Positions 18,001-25,891 of a stretch of DNA of 64,000 nt are shown piece by piece (within the stretch, counting starts at the first letter, position 1; every line of letters begins with the position of its first letter). Source of the stretch: an unicellular cyanobacterium SU2 (GTDB lineage Bacteria > Cyanobacteriota > Cyanobacteriia > Cyanobacteriales > Microcystaceae). A model generated the notes under the pieces. That model made no database searches. It saw only the letters and a list, made by a program, of their open reading frames with translations, and was not told where the DNA came from. The position numbers and the translations under genes were made by a program. The stretch lies in the NCBI GenBank assembly GCA_002110465.1, contig NEED01000001.1, positions 62,001 through 126,000 of the forward strand. Reading direction: 5' to 3'.

Positions 18001-18943
18001 AGGAAGCCGAACCGCTAGCCACTGAGGCACTCAATATGCCATTTGATGACCCATTGATGGTAATAGCGGCATAGACACGCATGGTTTTGCCATTATGACT
18101 AATCTCGAATCGTAGCCAGTTATCGGCATCTTGTTCCACCAAGATTCCCTGAAACTGAAATCTTTGAGAGGGTTCGGAGAGGTATTTGCTCTCTAGTTCA
18201 AAATCCGTGTTAGCTGCCGGCTGCATCACCCTTACCGCATCTTTGGCTGTTTTCCAGAGATTATGGGTGGTACCACCAGGGACAAATAATTCTAGATAGG
18301 CTTCCCCTGTTCCGGCACCGACTAAATTAAATGAACCATCGTTGAGTGGATTGATAAATGTCCATCGAGAATCTAACTCATTACTGTTGAAGTCGTCACT
18401 ATCAATCAAAACCCAGGGATAAGCTGATTGTACTGCCGATGAGAAAACTTGAGATTGGGCAATTTCACCAAGAGTCACTTCTAGGTTCCAATCTCCTCCT
18501 AACACCCTACTACCAGTGTAATTAGCTGAAGCAGCAATGTTGGTGTGAGTTAGTTGATGGAGTTGCTTAATAAAATCAGACCCAACTCGGTTAGCTGCAA
18601 CTTGGCATCCATAAAGAAATAGGGAGGAGGAATATAAGAAAGTTGACCAGTTTTGGAGGTGTTGTTTATAGCTATTGAGGTTACTAAAGCTGAGCTTGGT
18701 TTTCCCCAATTTTAGCTTACCTGGTAAGCCATGTGAGACAATATGAACCTCTGCAACCCTCCCGTACTGTTGCAATGTCTCAGTGATTTGAATAACACCA
18801 TCTCTCGCCGAATCTAGAAAAATGACTTCAGCTTCTTTATTAATACCATCAGCTAATAGTTGATAGTCATTAATCCCCTGATCAATGAAAACAATCTTTT
18901 TATGTGAATTCTGGTCACAGAACTTGTTAGGGAGCTTCAACAT
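15044..18943 (-). CDS. Large DUF4347 surface protein with ConA-like and Ig-like repeats
   Basis: The protein has 1299 residues. Residues ~17-175 match the DUF4347 domain (KIVFIDQGINDYQLLADGI, HIVSHGLPGKLKLG, LYGCQVA). Then come a concanavalin-like, DUF1349-type domain (~183-375), two cadherin/Ig-like repeats beginning with PIANDDSGETDVNTATVIDV, a second copy of the concanavalin-like domain, two more Ig-like repeats, a further Ig-like stretch and a last concanavalin-like domain. No classic signal peptide is seen; DUF4347 proteins are usually large secreted or surface proteins. No RTX nonapeptides are present. Acidic repeats with DxDxDG segments suggest calcium binding. Its place within the exopolysaccharide locus suggests a matrix or glycan-binding role, which is inference. 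Confidence 0.75.
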   Translation of the reverse strand: MLKLPNKFCDQNSHKKIVFIDQGINDYQLLADGINKEAEVIFLDSARDGVIQITETLQQYGRVAEVHIVSHGLPGKLKLGKTKLSFSNLNSYKQHLQNWSTFLYSSSLFLYGCQVAANRVGSDFIKQLHQLTHTNIAASANYTGSRVLGGDWNLEVTLGEIAQSQVFSSAVQSAYPWVLIDSDDFNSNELDSRWTFINPLNDGSFNLVGAGTGEAYLELFVPGGTTHNLWKTAKDAVRVMQPAANTDFELESKYLSEPSQRFQFQGILVEQDADNWLRFEISHNGKTMRVYAAITINGSSNGILSASVASGSASYLRVNRQGDLWTLEYSGDGFNWTTAGSFTQQLSVSSVGTFAGNAGGQPAFTAQVDYFFNTAAPIVPEDGGIFNQTPIANDDSGETDVNTATVIDVLNNDLDNDGSLEPSTLAIVSNPSNGTLEVDPLTGQVTYIPNLGFTGNDSFGYTVEDNEGATSNQAFVSVSVGSFNQAPVANDDSGETDVNTATVIDVLNNDLDNDGSLEPSTLAIVSNPSNGTLEVDPLTGQVTYTPNLGFIGNDSFGYTVEDNEGATSNEATVSISVNNNSGENNPTPIESDDFNSNELDSRWTFINPLNDGSFNLVGAGTGEAYLELFVPGGTTHNLWKTAKDAVRVMQPTANTDFELEVKYLSEPSQRFQFQGILVEQDADNWLRFEISHNGKTMRVYAAITINGSSNGILSASVASGSASYLRVNRQGDLWTLEYSGDGFNWTTAGSFTQQLSVSSVGTFAGNAGGQPAFTAQVDYFFNTAAPIVPEDGGIFNQTPIANDDSGETDVNTATVIDVLNNDLDNDGSLEPSTLAIVSNPSNGTLEVDPLTGQVTYIPNLGFTGNDSFGYTVEDNEGATSNQAFVSVSVGSFNQAPVANDDSGETDVNTATVIDVLNNDLDNDGSLEPSTLAIVSNPSNGTLEVDPLTGQVTYTPNTDFTGNDSFGYTVEDNEGATSNQAFVSVSVETSSSNQGDGPLIDVWYGLEQTFGQIGQPQTWINILGHVDDPDGVSSLTYSLNGGPELPLNITKKTRIIQSGDFNADIAYADLDGSSIDDFVTFTATDELGNVSTQTVTINYEDGNVWPENYSIDWSNTSEISEVAQVVDGLWTIEGDTVRIVEPGYDRLIAIGDVSWANYEVTVPITINNFVRNTGRVGLMMRWPGHNDDLSGKQPFAGFEPYGAIGWAAGGNLKIRGEGGGNSSNKTLEANITYNFKMRVETTQTESLYSLKAWELGQSEPLDWDVQRNEGLSDLQNGSLLLVAHKQDASFGNVTISLVDV
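16140..18401. repeat. Recent 1227-bp tandem duplication inside the DUF4347 gene
   Basis: The stretch from about 16140 to 17174 returns at about 17367 to 18401 with an offset of exactly 1227 bp (409 codons). Only a handful of base changes are seen by eye, for example gtaggctg against gccggctg near 16989/18216. Each unit encodes one concanavalin-like domain and about two Ig-like repeats. Identity falls off towards 16020-16140. The two Ig-like repeats inside each unit are themselves ~282 bp apart and highly similar, so the gene is a nested repeat. The frame is kept, so the duplication lengthens the protein without breaking it. Confidence 0.9.
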
Positions 18944-18970
18944 AAGACTTCAATGTTAAGGTTTTAACTT

Positions 18971-20200
18971 TTAACAAACCAGTAAATTGGTAGTAACTCC
19001 CATCTCATCAAGCATTTGCCCAATCTCATCGCAGTAGATTGAGTTCATCACAATTACCTGATCTGGTTGGTATTCCTTCAAAAACTCTGGTGGCATAATC
19101 TCTTTCCCTACACCAGGAATAAACTTCCCATGACGATGAGGATTAATATCAACCACATATTGAATGTAATCAATGGTATCGAGAGTAGTTAAAAAAGCAA
19201 CACATTTAGATCCTGATCCCCAAACAACGACTTTTTGTCCCTCTTTGTGCCACTGTTCTAAGTTTTGCTTCCAACGTTGGAGCTTATGACTAATATGGGT
19301 CGTAAAATAGTTGACATCCTCAGTCAAAGCCTCAAGACTTTCCTCAAGGGGATGAATTTTTTTATCAGACGGTTGCTCAACAGGTTTGGCCTCAATTAAG
19401 AGATATTGCTCCCCATAAGCTCGGTATAAATCGATAACCTCAAAACCACACGAGCGAAATAGACGGGCTAAAGACCCTGGCGTAAAATAGGAGCAGTGTT
19501 CATAATAGATATCCTCAAAAGCTAACTCCTGAAGAACTCTAATGGTGTCTGGTATTTCAAAAAAGACGACTGTATTAAGGCGATCGCTGATAGAACGCCT
19601 AACAATACTCACAAACTCAGCTGTCGGTTGAATATGCTCTAAGGTATGACGACAACAAATAAAATCCCCTACATGATCAGCATATTTTTCTGAGTAGTAA
19701 TCTTCAATAAACGTGACTCTTTTGGCGGCTTCGCTGTGTACCCGTCCTTGTACTGCACTCGGATCAATGCCAACCCCTCGATTGTTACCCAACTCACACA
19801 ATAGCAACAGGAAATCTCCTTTACTACAACCAATCTCTACAATATCTTTGTTGCGGAGGTCATATTTCTCAATCAGACGATGGGCTAAATCAAGGGCAAA
19901 TTTATTAAACGTTGGGGAAAAACTTTGCTGATCTTCATAATTGGGGGCATAGGCTGACCATTTATCATCAAAGGCCACATTGGTAATGAAGCCACATTTT
20001 TCGCAAAAACCCAACACCACATCACCGCAAGGAAAGTCCAAAGCCTCCTGCTGAGTCGGTAGCATTAAGCAACTATGTACAGGGACGTTGCGAACTTCAT
20101 AAAAGGGTAATAATCCTTGATGACCACAGTTGGGACAAACCTCTTGTGTGAGTAGAGTAGGGGTTTGTGTACTACTCTGGTTTAGGAGAGACGATTGCAT
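18971..20200 (-). CDS. Zinc-binding class I methyltransferase, sugar C-methyltransferase type
   Basis: The protein has 409 residues in three parts. The first is an N-terminal zinc-binding segment with CPNCGHQG and CEKCG pairs (C22, C25 and about C65, C68). The second is a central SAM fold with IVEIGCSKGDFLLLL and a catalytic-region DFICCRHTLEHI. The third is a C-terminal Rossmann-like domain with VVVWGSGSKCVAFL and VVDINPHRHGKFIPG. This three-part layout is that of deoxysugar C-methyltransferases (Methyltransf_13 / 14). The neighbouring gene encodes a clear paralogue of the same length. Both lie next to RfbF and an epimerase, so a C-methylated, CDP-activated deoxysugar is the likely product. 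Confidence 0.8.
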   Translation of the reverse strand: MQSSLLNQSSTQTPTLLTQEVCPNCGHQGLLPFYEVRNVPVHSCLMLPTQQEALDFPCGDVVLGFCEKCGFITNVAFDDKWSAYAPNYEDQQSFSPTFNKFALDLAHRLIEKYDLRNKDIVEIGCSKGDFLLLLCELGNNRGVGIDPSAVQGRVHSEAAKRVTFIEDYYSEKYADHVGDFICCRHTLEHIQPTAEFVSIVRRSISDRLNTVVFFEIPDTIRVLQELAFEDIYYEHCSYFTPGSLARLFRSCGFEVIDLYRAYGEQYLLIEAKPVEQPSDKKIHPLEESLEALTEDVNYFTTHISHKLQRWKQNLEQWHKEGQKVVVWGSGSKCVAFLTTLDTIDYIQYVVDINPHRHGKFIPGVGKEIMPPEFLKEYQPDQVIVMNSIYCDEIGQMLDEMGVTTNLLVC

Positions 20201-20295
20201 ATTTTTTCCTCAATGAGTTATGCAGAAAAGTTCGTAGTCGGGGCTTTAGCCCTGATTGAGATCAAGCTTTGGTTTGTTCACTTAAGGGCATTCAA
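20201..20295. repeat. GGGGCTTTAGCCC-type dispersed palindrome
   Basis: The gap between the two methyltransferase genes contains TTCGTAGTCGGGGCTTTAG and the following CCCTGAT at about 20231-20256. The core GGGCTTTAGCCC is a near-perfect short palindrome. Similar GGCTTTAG / GGCTAAAGCC cores appear at about 38605-38615 and 39900-39913 in this window. I read it as a member of a small dispersed repeat family, and it could also act as a weak hairpin in the transcript. Confidence 0.45.
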
Positions 20296-21525
20296 CTAAA
20301 CAATCTTTGGTTGAGGAATGGGAACAATAAACTTTCCTCCTTGTTGGCGATAAGCCTCTTGTTGCTGCATAATTTCCTCAGCAAAATTCCAAGCCAAAAT
20401 CAACACATAATCGGGTTGATCTTCAAGCAGTTTTGAGGGGGAAAAAATGGGCAAGTGATTAATCCCCATATAACGATTATGTTTGAATTTATTCAAATCC
20501 ACCACATAATCAAGGAGGGTTTTATTAATCCCTAAATAACTCAACATAGTTGTTGCTTTGGCCGCTGCTCCGTAGCCAACTATTCTTTTACCTTGTTTCT
20601 TTAAATCCCACAAGATATCCAGTAAAGAACGCTTAATTTCAACAACGCGATCGCCAAACGATCTATAGTAATCTAAACTATCTACTCCCCGCTCCTTTTC
20701 AGCGGCTAATAAAGACTTAACCGACTCGCAGACAGCTTCGGTTGGCTCCACAAATAGACGTAAAGAACCCCCATGAATTGAGGTACGCTCAATCTTATTG
20801 AGATACAGTGAATGCTTTCTAAATAACGTATCTAAAGCTGTAACAGAGAAATAACACAGATGTTGATGATAAATAGTATCAAATTCACAGTGATCGACTA
20901 AATCAACAACGTAGGGAGCTTCAATGACAGCAACTCCTGTCTCTTTTAAAAGTATAGCGATCCCTGCCACAAACCCATTAAGGTCAGGGACGTGGGCTAA
21001 GACATTATTAGCAAGAAATACATCTGCCTTGTTGCCCTTGTCTTTAAGTTGCTTGGCTAAATCTTGGGTAAAGAAAGTACACAGCGTAGGAATACCAGCT
21101 TTTAAAGCGGCTTCAGCCGGTCCCGATGCTGGATCAATCCCCAAAACTCCAATCCCTTCTTCGACAAAGTTTTTCAGCATATAGCCATCGTTACTGGCTG
21201 CTTCAATAACCAGACTATCCCTATTGAGTTTCCTTGATTTAATGAGGGCTTTGGCACTGTCTCCAAAGTGTTTGAGCAAAGAAGGGGAAACAGACGAAAA
21301 ATAGGGATAATCTTGACAAAAGAGGATTTCTGGCGGAACAATTTCGGTAATCTGAACAAGACTACAATTGGGACAAAATGCTAAGTCTAAAGGAGCAGTA
21401 TATTCTGGCTTATCTAGTTGTTCTCTGGTTAACAGTCCATCGGCTAAAGGTGTATAGCCAAAATCAATAATTAAGTCTAGATTAGGATTGCCACAAGCGC
21501 GACAAGTTACTTTAGGGTCGTGCAT
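20296..21525 (-). CDS. Zinc-binding class I methyltransferase, sugar C-methyltransferase type
   Basis: The protein has 409 residues. The N-terminal zinc site is [10 protein letters not shown] (C9, C12) with FCPNCSLVQ further on. The SAM domain has [16 protein letters not shown] and [20 protein letters not shown], and the C-terminal domain has [19 protein letters not shown] and [14 protein letters not shown]. The YHQHLCYFS segment is the catalytic-loop signature of C-methyltransferases such as NovU and TylC3. It is a paralogue of the gene at 18971-20200. Two such proteins in tandem may act at successive steps or on two sugars; the sequence alone does not decide. Confidence 0.83.
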   Translation of the reverse strand: MHDPKVTCRACGNPNLDLIIDFGYTPLADGLLTREQLDKPEYTAPLDLAFCPNCSLVQITEIVPPEILFCQDYPYFSSVSPSLLKHFGDSAKALIKSRKLNRDSLVIEAASNDGYMLKNFVEEGIGVLGIDPASGPAEAALKAGIPTLCTFFTQDLAKQLKDKGNKADVFLANNVLAHVPDLNGFVAGIAILLKETGVAVIEAPYVVDLVDHCEFDTIYHQHLCYFSVTALDTLFRKHSLYLNKIERTSIHGGSLRLFVEPTEAVCESVKSLLAAEKERGVDSLDYYRSFGDRVVEIKRSLLDILWDLKKQGKRIVGYGAAAKATTMLSYLGINKTLLDYVVDLNKFKHNRYMGINHLPIFSPSKLLEDQPDYVLILAWNFAEEIMQQQEAYRQQGGKFIVPIPQPKIV

Positions 21526-21614
21526 TTTCCATCTACTGAGATTAGGATAAAGTTAAGTAGAGATGGTTTCTGACAACATCTCTACTTCAGTCAATTTTGT
21601 TGATCACCTGTGAG

Positions 21615-22664
21615 TTAAGCTAAACTGGGAGCCAAAATCTCTGTTTTCCAACGCAAATTATCATCAAGTTGACCACTGCTTAACAAATACTTGATGTGTG
21701 CAATACGCTGATACTTCGGTCCTTCAAACTCTTCTAACGTCACTCCTACTTTCTGATAGGCGTTATAGAGTTCTTCGGCTCCTTTGCGAGCATTCCATTG
21801 AGGCTGAAAACCAGGCAAGGTTTGAGCAATTTTGCTGCAATTAACTCGGTAACACCGTTTATCAGGACCCGCATCAGGGGCATATTCAATTCGACACTCA
21901 GGAACTGTCTCCTTGACAATTTCAGCTAAATCCCGAATTTGGTAGTTATCCTCATTGCGTCCGACATTAAACGCCTGGTTATGGATCAACTCCCGTGGGG
22001 CTTCTAAACAGGCAATAAAGGCGCGACAGATATCTTCAATATGGACGATAGGTCGCCAGGGGGTTCCATCGCTCTTAATGTAAATCCGACCAGTGGTATA
22101 AGCCCAAGCTACTAAATTGTTGAGAACCAGATCAAAGCGCAGTCGCGGGGAAACCCCATAAGCCGTTGCATTCCGCAGAAAAGTCGGGCTGAAATGATCA
22201 TCAGCTAATCGGGCAATGCTCTCTTCTACTCGCACTTTAGACACGCCATAGGGGGTAACAGGGTTGAAAGGAGAGTCTTCGGTTAGCCAATCTTGTCCTC
22301 CTGCGCCATAGTTGCTACAAGAAGACGAAAAAATAAAGCGAGAGACTCCTGCCTCTTTCGCTAACTCAGCTAAGGTCACTGAAGCGAGATAATTGATCTC
22401 GTAAGTTAAATTGGGATTGAGGTTCCCTAGGGGATCGTTAGATAGTCCCGCTAAATGGAGTACCGCATCAAACTCCTCGAGGTCAGAGGCTTCTACATCC
22501 CTGATATCTTTTCTTATTTCCCGAATAGCTTGAATTCCCTCCCCAAAGGTACTGCCTTGGTAAAGGTCACTATCTAGTCCGACGACATCATACCCTTTTG
22601 CTAGAAGCATGGGCACCATCACTGTGCCGATGTACCCCTTGTGTCCAGTCACTAATAATCGCAT
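21615..22664 (-). CDS. NAD-dependent epimerase/dehydratase (extended SDR)
   Basis: I start the gene at the ATG at 22664, which gives the normal SDR N-terminus [17 protein letters not shown] with its GxxGxxG-type NAD loop. The frame runs 44 codons further upstream, but that part only mirrors the RfbF coding region. The catalytic YxxxK is in [11 protein letters not shown] and a Ser-rich SSSCSNYG lies before it. The protein has 349 residues. It overlaps the 3' end of rfbF by 77 nt. With RfbF and two C-methyltransferases it should shape a CDP- or other NDP-sugar. The exact reaction (epimerase, reductase or dehydratase) is not clear. Confidence 0.85.
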   Translation of the reverse strand: MRLLVTGHKGYIGTVMVPMLLAKGYDVVGLDSDLYQGSTFGEGIQAIREIRKDIRDVEASDLEEFDAVLHLAGLSNDPLGNLNPNLTYEINYLASVTLAELAKEAGVSRFIFSSSCSNYGAGGQDWLTEDSPFNPVTPYGVSKVRVEESIARLADDHFSPTFLRNATAYGVSPRLRFDLVLNNLVAWAYTTGRIYIKSDGTPWRPIVHIEDICRAFIACLEAPRELIHNQAFNVGRNEDNYQIRDLAEIVKETVPECRIEYAPDAGPDKRCYRVNCSKIAQTLPGFQPQWNARKGAEELYNAYQKVGVTLEEFEGPKYQRIAHIKYLLSSGQLDDNLRWKTEILAPSLA

Positions 22665-23445
22665 CTTTGTTTGTTTCCTCCCAAATTTTCCAAGGTGCAT
22701 TACCGCTTTCCCACTGTTTTTCCAAGCGTCGTTTGTCACGCAAGGTATCCATACATTGCCAAAAACCTTTGTATTTATAGGCCATGAGTTGACCATCTTG
22801 AGCCAATCGCTCTAAAGGTTCTTTTTCCCAAAGCGTATCGTCCCCGGCGATGTAGTCATAGACCCCTGGTTCTAGGACAAAGAAAGCACCGTTAATCCAA
22901 CCTTCTCGTGTCTGAGGCTTTTCGGAGAATTCGACAATCTGATCCCCATCAAGTTCTAGATGACCGAAACGGGCAGCAGGACGTACGGCGGTTAAGGTGG
23001 CTAATTTGCCGTGGGAGCGGTGGAATGCTAAGAGGTCACGTAAGTCTAAATCGGAAACTCCATCTCCCCAGGTAAGCATGAAGGTTTCGTTGCCCATATA
23101 AGGAATCAATCGCTTGATACGCCCCCCTGTATTGGTGTAGAGTCCGGTATCGATTAGCTCGACGTTCCAATCTGGTTTATTTCCCCCGTGCATTTTTACT
23201 TGACCACTACGCAAGTTAACCGTGAGATTACTGTTGAGGGAGCAGTAGTCTACCATATATTTTTTGATGACCTCTGCTTTATAGCCCAGGGCGATCGCAA
23301 AATCATTGAAGCCATAACAAGCGTAATGCATCATGATATGCCAGAGGATTGGTTTTCCTCCAATTTCTACCATTGGCTTCGGTTTTTCAACGGTTTCTTC
23401 TGAGAGACGAGTCCCAAGACCCCCGGCAAGAATTCCGACTTTCAT
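22588..23445 (-). CDS. rfbF: Glucose-1-phosphate cytidylyltransferase
   Basis: The protein has 285 residues. It opens with [20 protein letters not shown] and has [20 protein letters not shown], the signature of RfbF-type enzymes that make CDP-glucose from CTP and glucose 1-phosphate. Conserved blocks [22 protein letters not shown] and a late [11 protein letters not shown] are all present. The family usually ends soon after a WKVW-like motif (here APWKIW, about residue 252). This protein runs on for about 30 more residues that overlap the epimerase gene, so a lost stop codon or a natural extension is likely. CDP-glucose 4,6-dehydratase (RfbG), the usual next enzyme, is not in the window. Confidence 0.92.
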   Translation of the reverse strand: MKVGILAGGLGTRLSEETVEKPKPMVEIGGKPILWHIMMHYACYGFNDFAIALGYKAEVIKKYMVDYCSLNSNLTVNLRSGQVKMHGGNKPDWNVELIDTGLYTNTGGRIKRLIPYMGNETFMLTWGDGVSDLDLRDLLAFHRSHGKLATLTAVRPAARFGHLELDGDQIVEFSEKPQTREGWINGAFFVLEPGVYDYIAGDDTLWEKEPLERLAQDGQLMAYKYKGFWQCMDTLRDKRRLEKQWESGNAPWKIWEETNKDAIISDWTQGVHRHSDGAHASSKRV

Positions 23446-23576
23446 GGTTAAAGATAGCTCCTAAATTTAAGATATTAATTATCTGAGGTTAGTTGATAGC
23501 CTTTAGAAAAGGGCTTTGAATCTACCTAACACTGTCTTCCTGGTTCTAAGGAGGTAACCAGGGGATTACTGTTAAT

Positions 23577-23756
23577 TTATTCATTGGCTTTTTTTCCTTG
23601 ATGCTCACTCAATACATTGGCCCAATCTTGCCAAATTTCCCCAATCAGCTTGAGTTCATTGGCAGTTACATTTTGAGCCGCTTGCTCAGCTTTAGATAAG
23701 GAAACACCGACTCTAACTAATTGTGCTTGATAGATTTCTTTTAGCTTGGGTGACAT
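23577..23756 (-). CDS. Small hypothetical protein
   Basis: The protein has 59 residues from the ATG at 23756. A GAGGAAAG purine run sits just upstream at a good distance; a TTG five codons earlier is the alternative. The product is mostly helical and charged (MSPKLKEIYQAQLVRVGVSL ...). It has no recognisable family for me. It is placed between the WecG-family gene and rfbF on the same strand, so it is probably co-transcribed with the exopolysaccharide genes. The good ribosome binding site is the main reason to believe it. Confidence 0.5.
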   Translation of the reverse strand: MSPKLKEIYQAQLVRVGVSLSKAEQAAQNVTANELKLIGEIWQDWANVLSEHQGKKANE

Positions 23757-23799
23757 TTTTTCTTTCCTCAAATTAACCTGAAACTTTTGGACGAATTGT

Positions 23800-25119
23800 T
23801 CAAAACTGATGAGCTTGATCTAAAAGAACACTAGTCGGTTTAACTGGGATAACCGTGAACGTTTCTAATCGACTAATATTTAACCAAAATCCCTTGATTC
23901 GTAAATATTTTTCAGCCAGTATTATGTTGATTAATGTTTCAGGAATCAACTTTTTTTCGATCAAAAACTCAATTAAATCTATATCTTTGTCAACATTGAT
24001 CTTCTGGCTGATTTTTTGCAGCTTTGCTTTCGATACAAGCTGTCTATTAATCAGGAGATTTCTTAGGGTCATTTTTTGATTGTTTAAATAATAGTCAAGT
24101 TCTGGCTTAATAATTACTTTTTCGTCAACAAGAATTTCTCCTAGCTTTTGATGGTTTGATTTCTGCTTAGCTAAAGCTAATGAGATGTCTTGCTTGTCTA
24201 CGGAATGATTTCGTTCTAAGATTTCACCTAGTTTAGCTGGCACCATATCCACATCCAAATTGATGGAATTAGCTAATAAATCTTGATCTATCTGATTTCC
24301 CAAAATCCATTTGCTTTGGATTAGGAAAGGATTAAAAATCTGTGACCTTAACTGACTAATGACTTGGTGAGTTGCTAGATAAAGAAAAGGCGGAATAGTT
24401 TTGCGATATCTTGGCCAAAGACGGCGTGGTTCTTGTATGAGTCGATACGCCCATTCGGCTCCATTATCTCTGATGATTCGAGGAGCTCGTTTTTGTAGTC
24501 CTGCATAGACGGGAAAAACTGCACCGACACCGAGCATTACTGCCTTAATTTTTCCCAGATGTTCAGCCATCCAATATTCTTGCTTGGGACATCCTAAACA
24601 AACTAAGACAATTCCAGCACCACTGTTATTAATTTGTTCAATTAAAGCCTTGTTCTCACTGTCGAGAAGAGGACGAAAAGGCAAGGGTTCCATTCCTGAG
24701 ATTTTTAAATTGGGATAGTCTTGGGTAAGTCTGACTCTCATTTTCTCAAGGACTTCCCGTTGCGAGCCGACGAAAAATATACCGACGTTACACAGTGAGG
24801 TTAATTCACAAAGCCTGAAAAACAAGTCCATTCCAGCAACTCGCTGTTGGGTAGCAACTCCCATGGCTTTGAGAACCCATACTAAAGGCATTCCATCTGA
24901 TGCGATCATGTCTGCCTTATCTAGCACAGAACTAAATTCTTGAGACCAGTAAGCTTCCATTAACATATGAACATTGGCCAGACAAACCATTTTACTTTGT
25001 CTTCGTCTTGCCCATCGTAAAATTAAAAGTGCTTGTTCTTCAAAACTTAAGGTGGTAATTCTAAATTTAAGCACTTGTAAACTGGGAAGATAGCCGTTTG
25101 TTCTTGTCTTGATTTCCAT
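23800..25119 (-). CDS. WecG/TagA/CpsF glycosyltransferase with a C-terminal GspE/MshEN-like extension
   Basis: Residues ~20-265 form a complete WecG/TagA/CpsF (GT26) domain: CLANVHMLMEA, the catalytic-Asp motif ASDGMPLVW (D75), LGCPKQEYWMA, GVGAVFPVYAG, KRAPRIIRDNGAEWAYRL and the EPRRLWPRYR tail. Family members usually end here at about 250 residues. This protein goes on to 439. The extra part carries two successive units beginning KLGEILERNHSVDKQDI and KLGEILVDEKVIIKPEL, which look like the LGE-type N-terminal repeats of GspE/MshE ATPases; in MshE the equivalent module binds c-di-GMP. The glycosyltransferase half probably transfers a sugar to an undecaprenyl-linked acceptor. A regulatory role for the tail is inference. 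Confidence 0.82.
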   Translation of the reverse strand: MEIKTRTNGYLPSLQVLKFRITTLSFEEQALLILRWARRRQSKMVCLANVHMLMEAYWSQEFSSVLDKADMIASDGMPLVWVLKAMGVATQQRVAGMDLFFRLCELTSLCNVGIFFVGSQREVLEKMRVRLTQDYPNLKISGMEPLPFRPLLDSENKALIEQINNSGAGIVLVCLGCPKQEYWMAEHLGKIKAVMLGVGAVFPVYAGLQKRAPRIIRDNGAEWAYRLIQEPRRLWPRYRKTIPPFLYLATHQVISQLRSQIFNPFLIQSKWILGNQIDQDLLANSINLDVDMVPAKLGEILERNHSVDKQDISLALAKQKSNHQKLGEILVDEKVIIKPELDYYLNNQKMTLRNLLINRQLVSKAKLQKISQKINVDKDIDLIEFLIEKKLIPETLINIILAEKYLRIKGFWLNISRLETFTVIPVKPTSVLLDQAHQF

Positions 25120-25472
25120 TTTTTTTATTTTTGCAGCTGCCTAGAGTTTTACGTTGCAAATATGAGACTCTTTGGCGCAAGGGTAAGTTAAATTAGGGAA
25201 GAGATATCTCCATTAGTTCAATTTTGAACTAGATCTGTAGGGGATCGCTTTCATGGGGGTCAATATCTCATCCATAATCTAAAAAGTATTCCTTATCTTT
25301 TCGCCAAATTAATTTAATCAGTGCAGTCTCTTGTTTTTCCGATTTAAACAATTAAATAGAATCATCAACGAACTCAACTTGAAAAATTCATAATTCTGAC
25401 AATGGTTATTATGCTTTTTAATTCTTGCTGGTGATGATAATTAATTCTAAAAAAATACTTTTTGAATCTCTA

Positions 25473-25562
25473 AAGACACACTAATTCTTTCTTTCTAAAA
25501 CCTCCGGGTGCACTCTAAGGTGTCTTCCCAAATAAGGTTTACAACAGATTTAACTGCTGGAA
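25473..25562 (-). ncRNA. Conserved structured 5' leader, copy A
   Basis: This is a cis-regulatory RNA candidate, read on the minus strand. It begins with ATTCCAGCAG and forms a hairpin CAGCAG / CTGTTG (25542-25559). It continues with TTTGGGAAGACACC and GAGTGCACCCG. It closes a second helix in which AAGACAC (25520-25526) pairs with GTGTCTT (25473-25479) across 40 nt. The same blocks in the same order and with the same 40-nt loop length occur in copy B (29059-29150). The stem differs between the copies in ways that keep pairing. The element lies about 75 nt downstream of promoter A. It matches no riboswitch that I recognise. Confidence 0.6.
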
Positions 25563-25632
25563 TAAAAAACGATATGTTGGCTGAAATCAACGGGTAATTT
25601 ATTTGTTTTTACCGACTTTAATGATTAATACT

Positions 25633-25660
25633 ACTATAGATCAATATTTTCTTATGTCAA
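25633..25660 (-). promoter_or_regulatory. Sigma70-type promoter A, shared with 29224-29251
   Basis: On the minus strand a perfect -35 box TTGACA (25655-25660) is followed by a 16-nt spacer and the -10 box TATAGT (25633-25638). The stretch TTGATCTATAGT around the -10 box and ATTAATC just after it are also present in promoter B at 29224-29251 with the same spacing. Transcription would begin near 25626 and run through the leader block towards the WecG-family gene. Confidence 0.7.
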
Positions 25661-25891
25661 GTAAATTGTGCTATTTTTTTGCTTAATTTTTGTGTATTTA
25701 AAAGTATTTTTTGTATTTTTATACCTATAATTGGTCAAACTCTAACCCAGTCACCTATTTATCTGTTAAAAATTTTTTTTCAAATAATTGTATAGATTGA
25801 AAACCCAAAAGCCAGAATAAATAAACATTAAGAAATCGATTCATATAATCGCTGACAGCTTCCAAAGAAAACCAATCAATTTCACCCTAAC

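Larger units (their letters stand above)
25120..25891. other. 772-bp intergenic region holding leader element A
   Basis: This AT-rich gap separates the Wzc-like gene from the WecG-family gene. Its notable content is the promoter and conserved leader block between 25473 and 25660, annotated separately. Between the leader and the WecG start (25119) there are about 350 nt with no convincing ORF. A run AAAAAGTATTTTTTT on the minus strand about 20 nt after the leader could allow early termination, so element A might also make a free small RNA. The part from 25680 to 25891 shows only AT-rich sequence. Confidence 0.5.

Noticed and set aside
15044-18943. Possible RTX toxin or CRISPR-like repeat array
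   Set aside because: The repeats are long, in frame and protein-coding; there are no GGxGxD nonapeptides and no spacer-like pattern.
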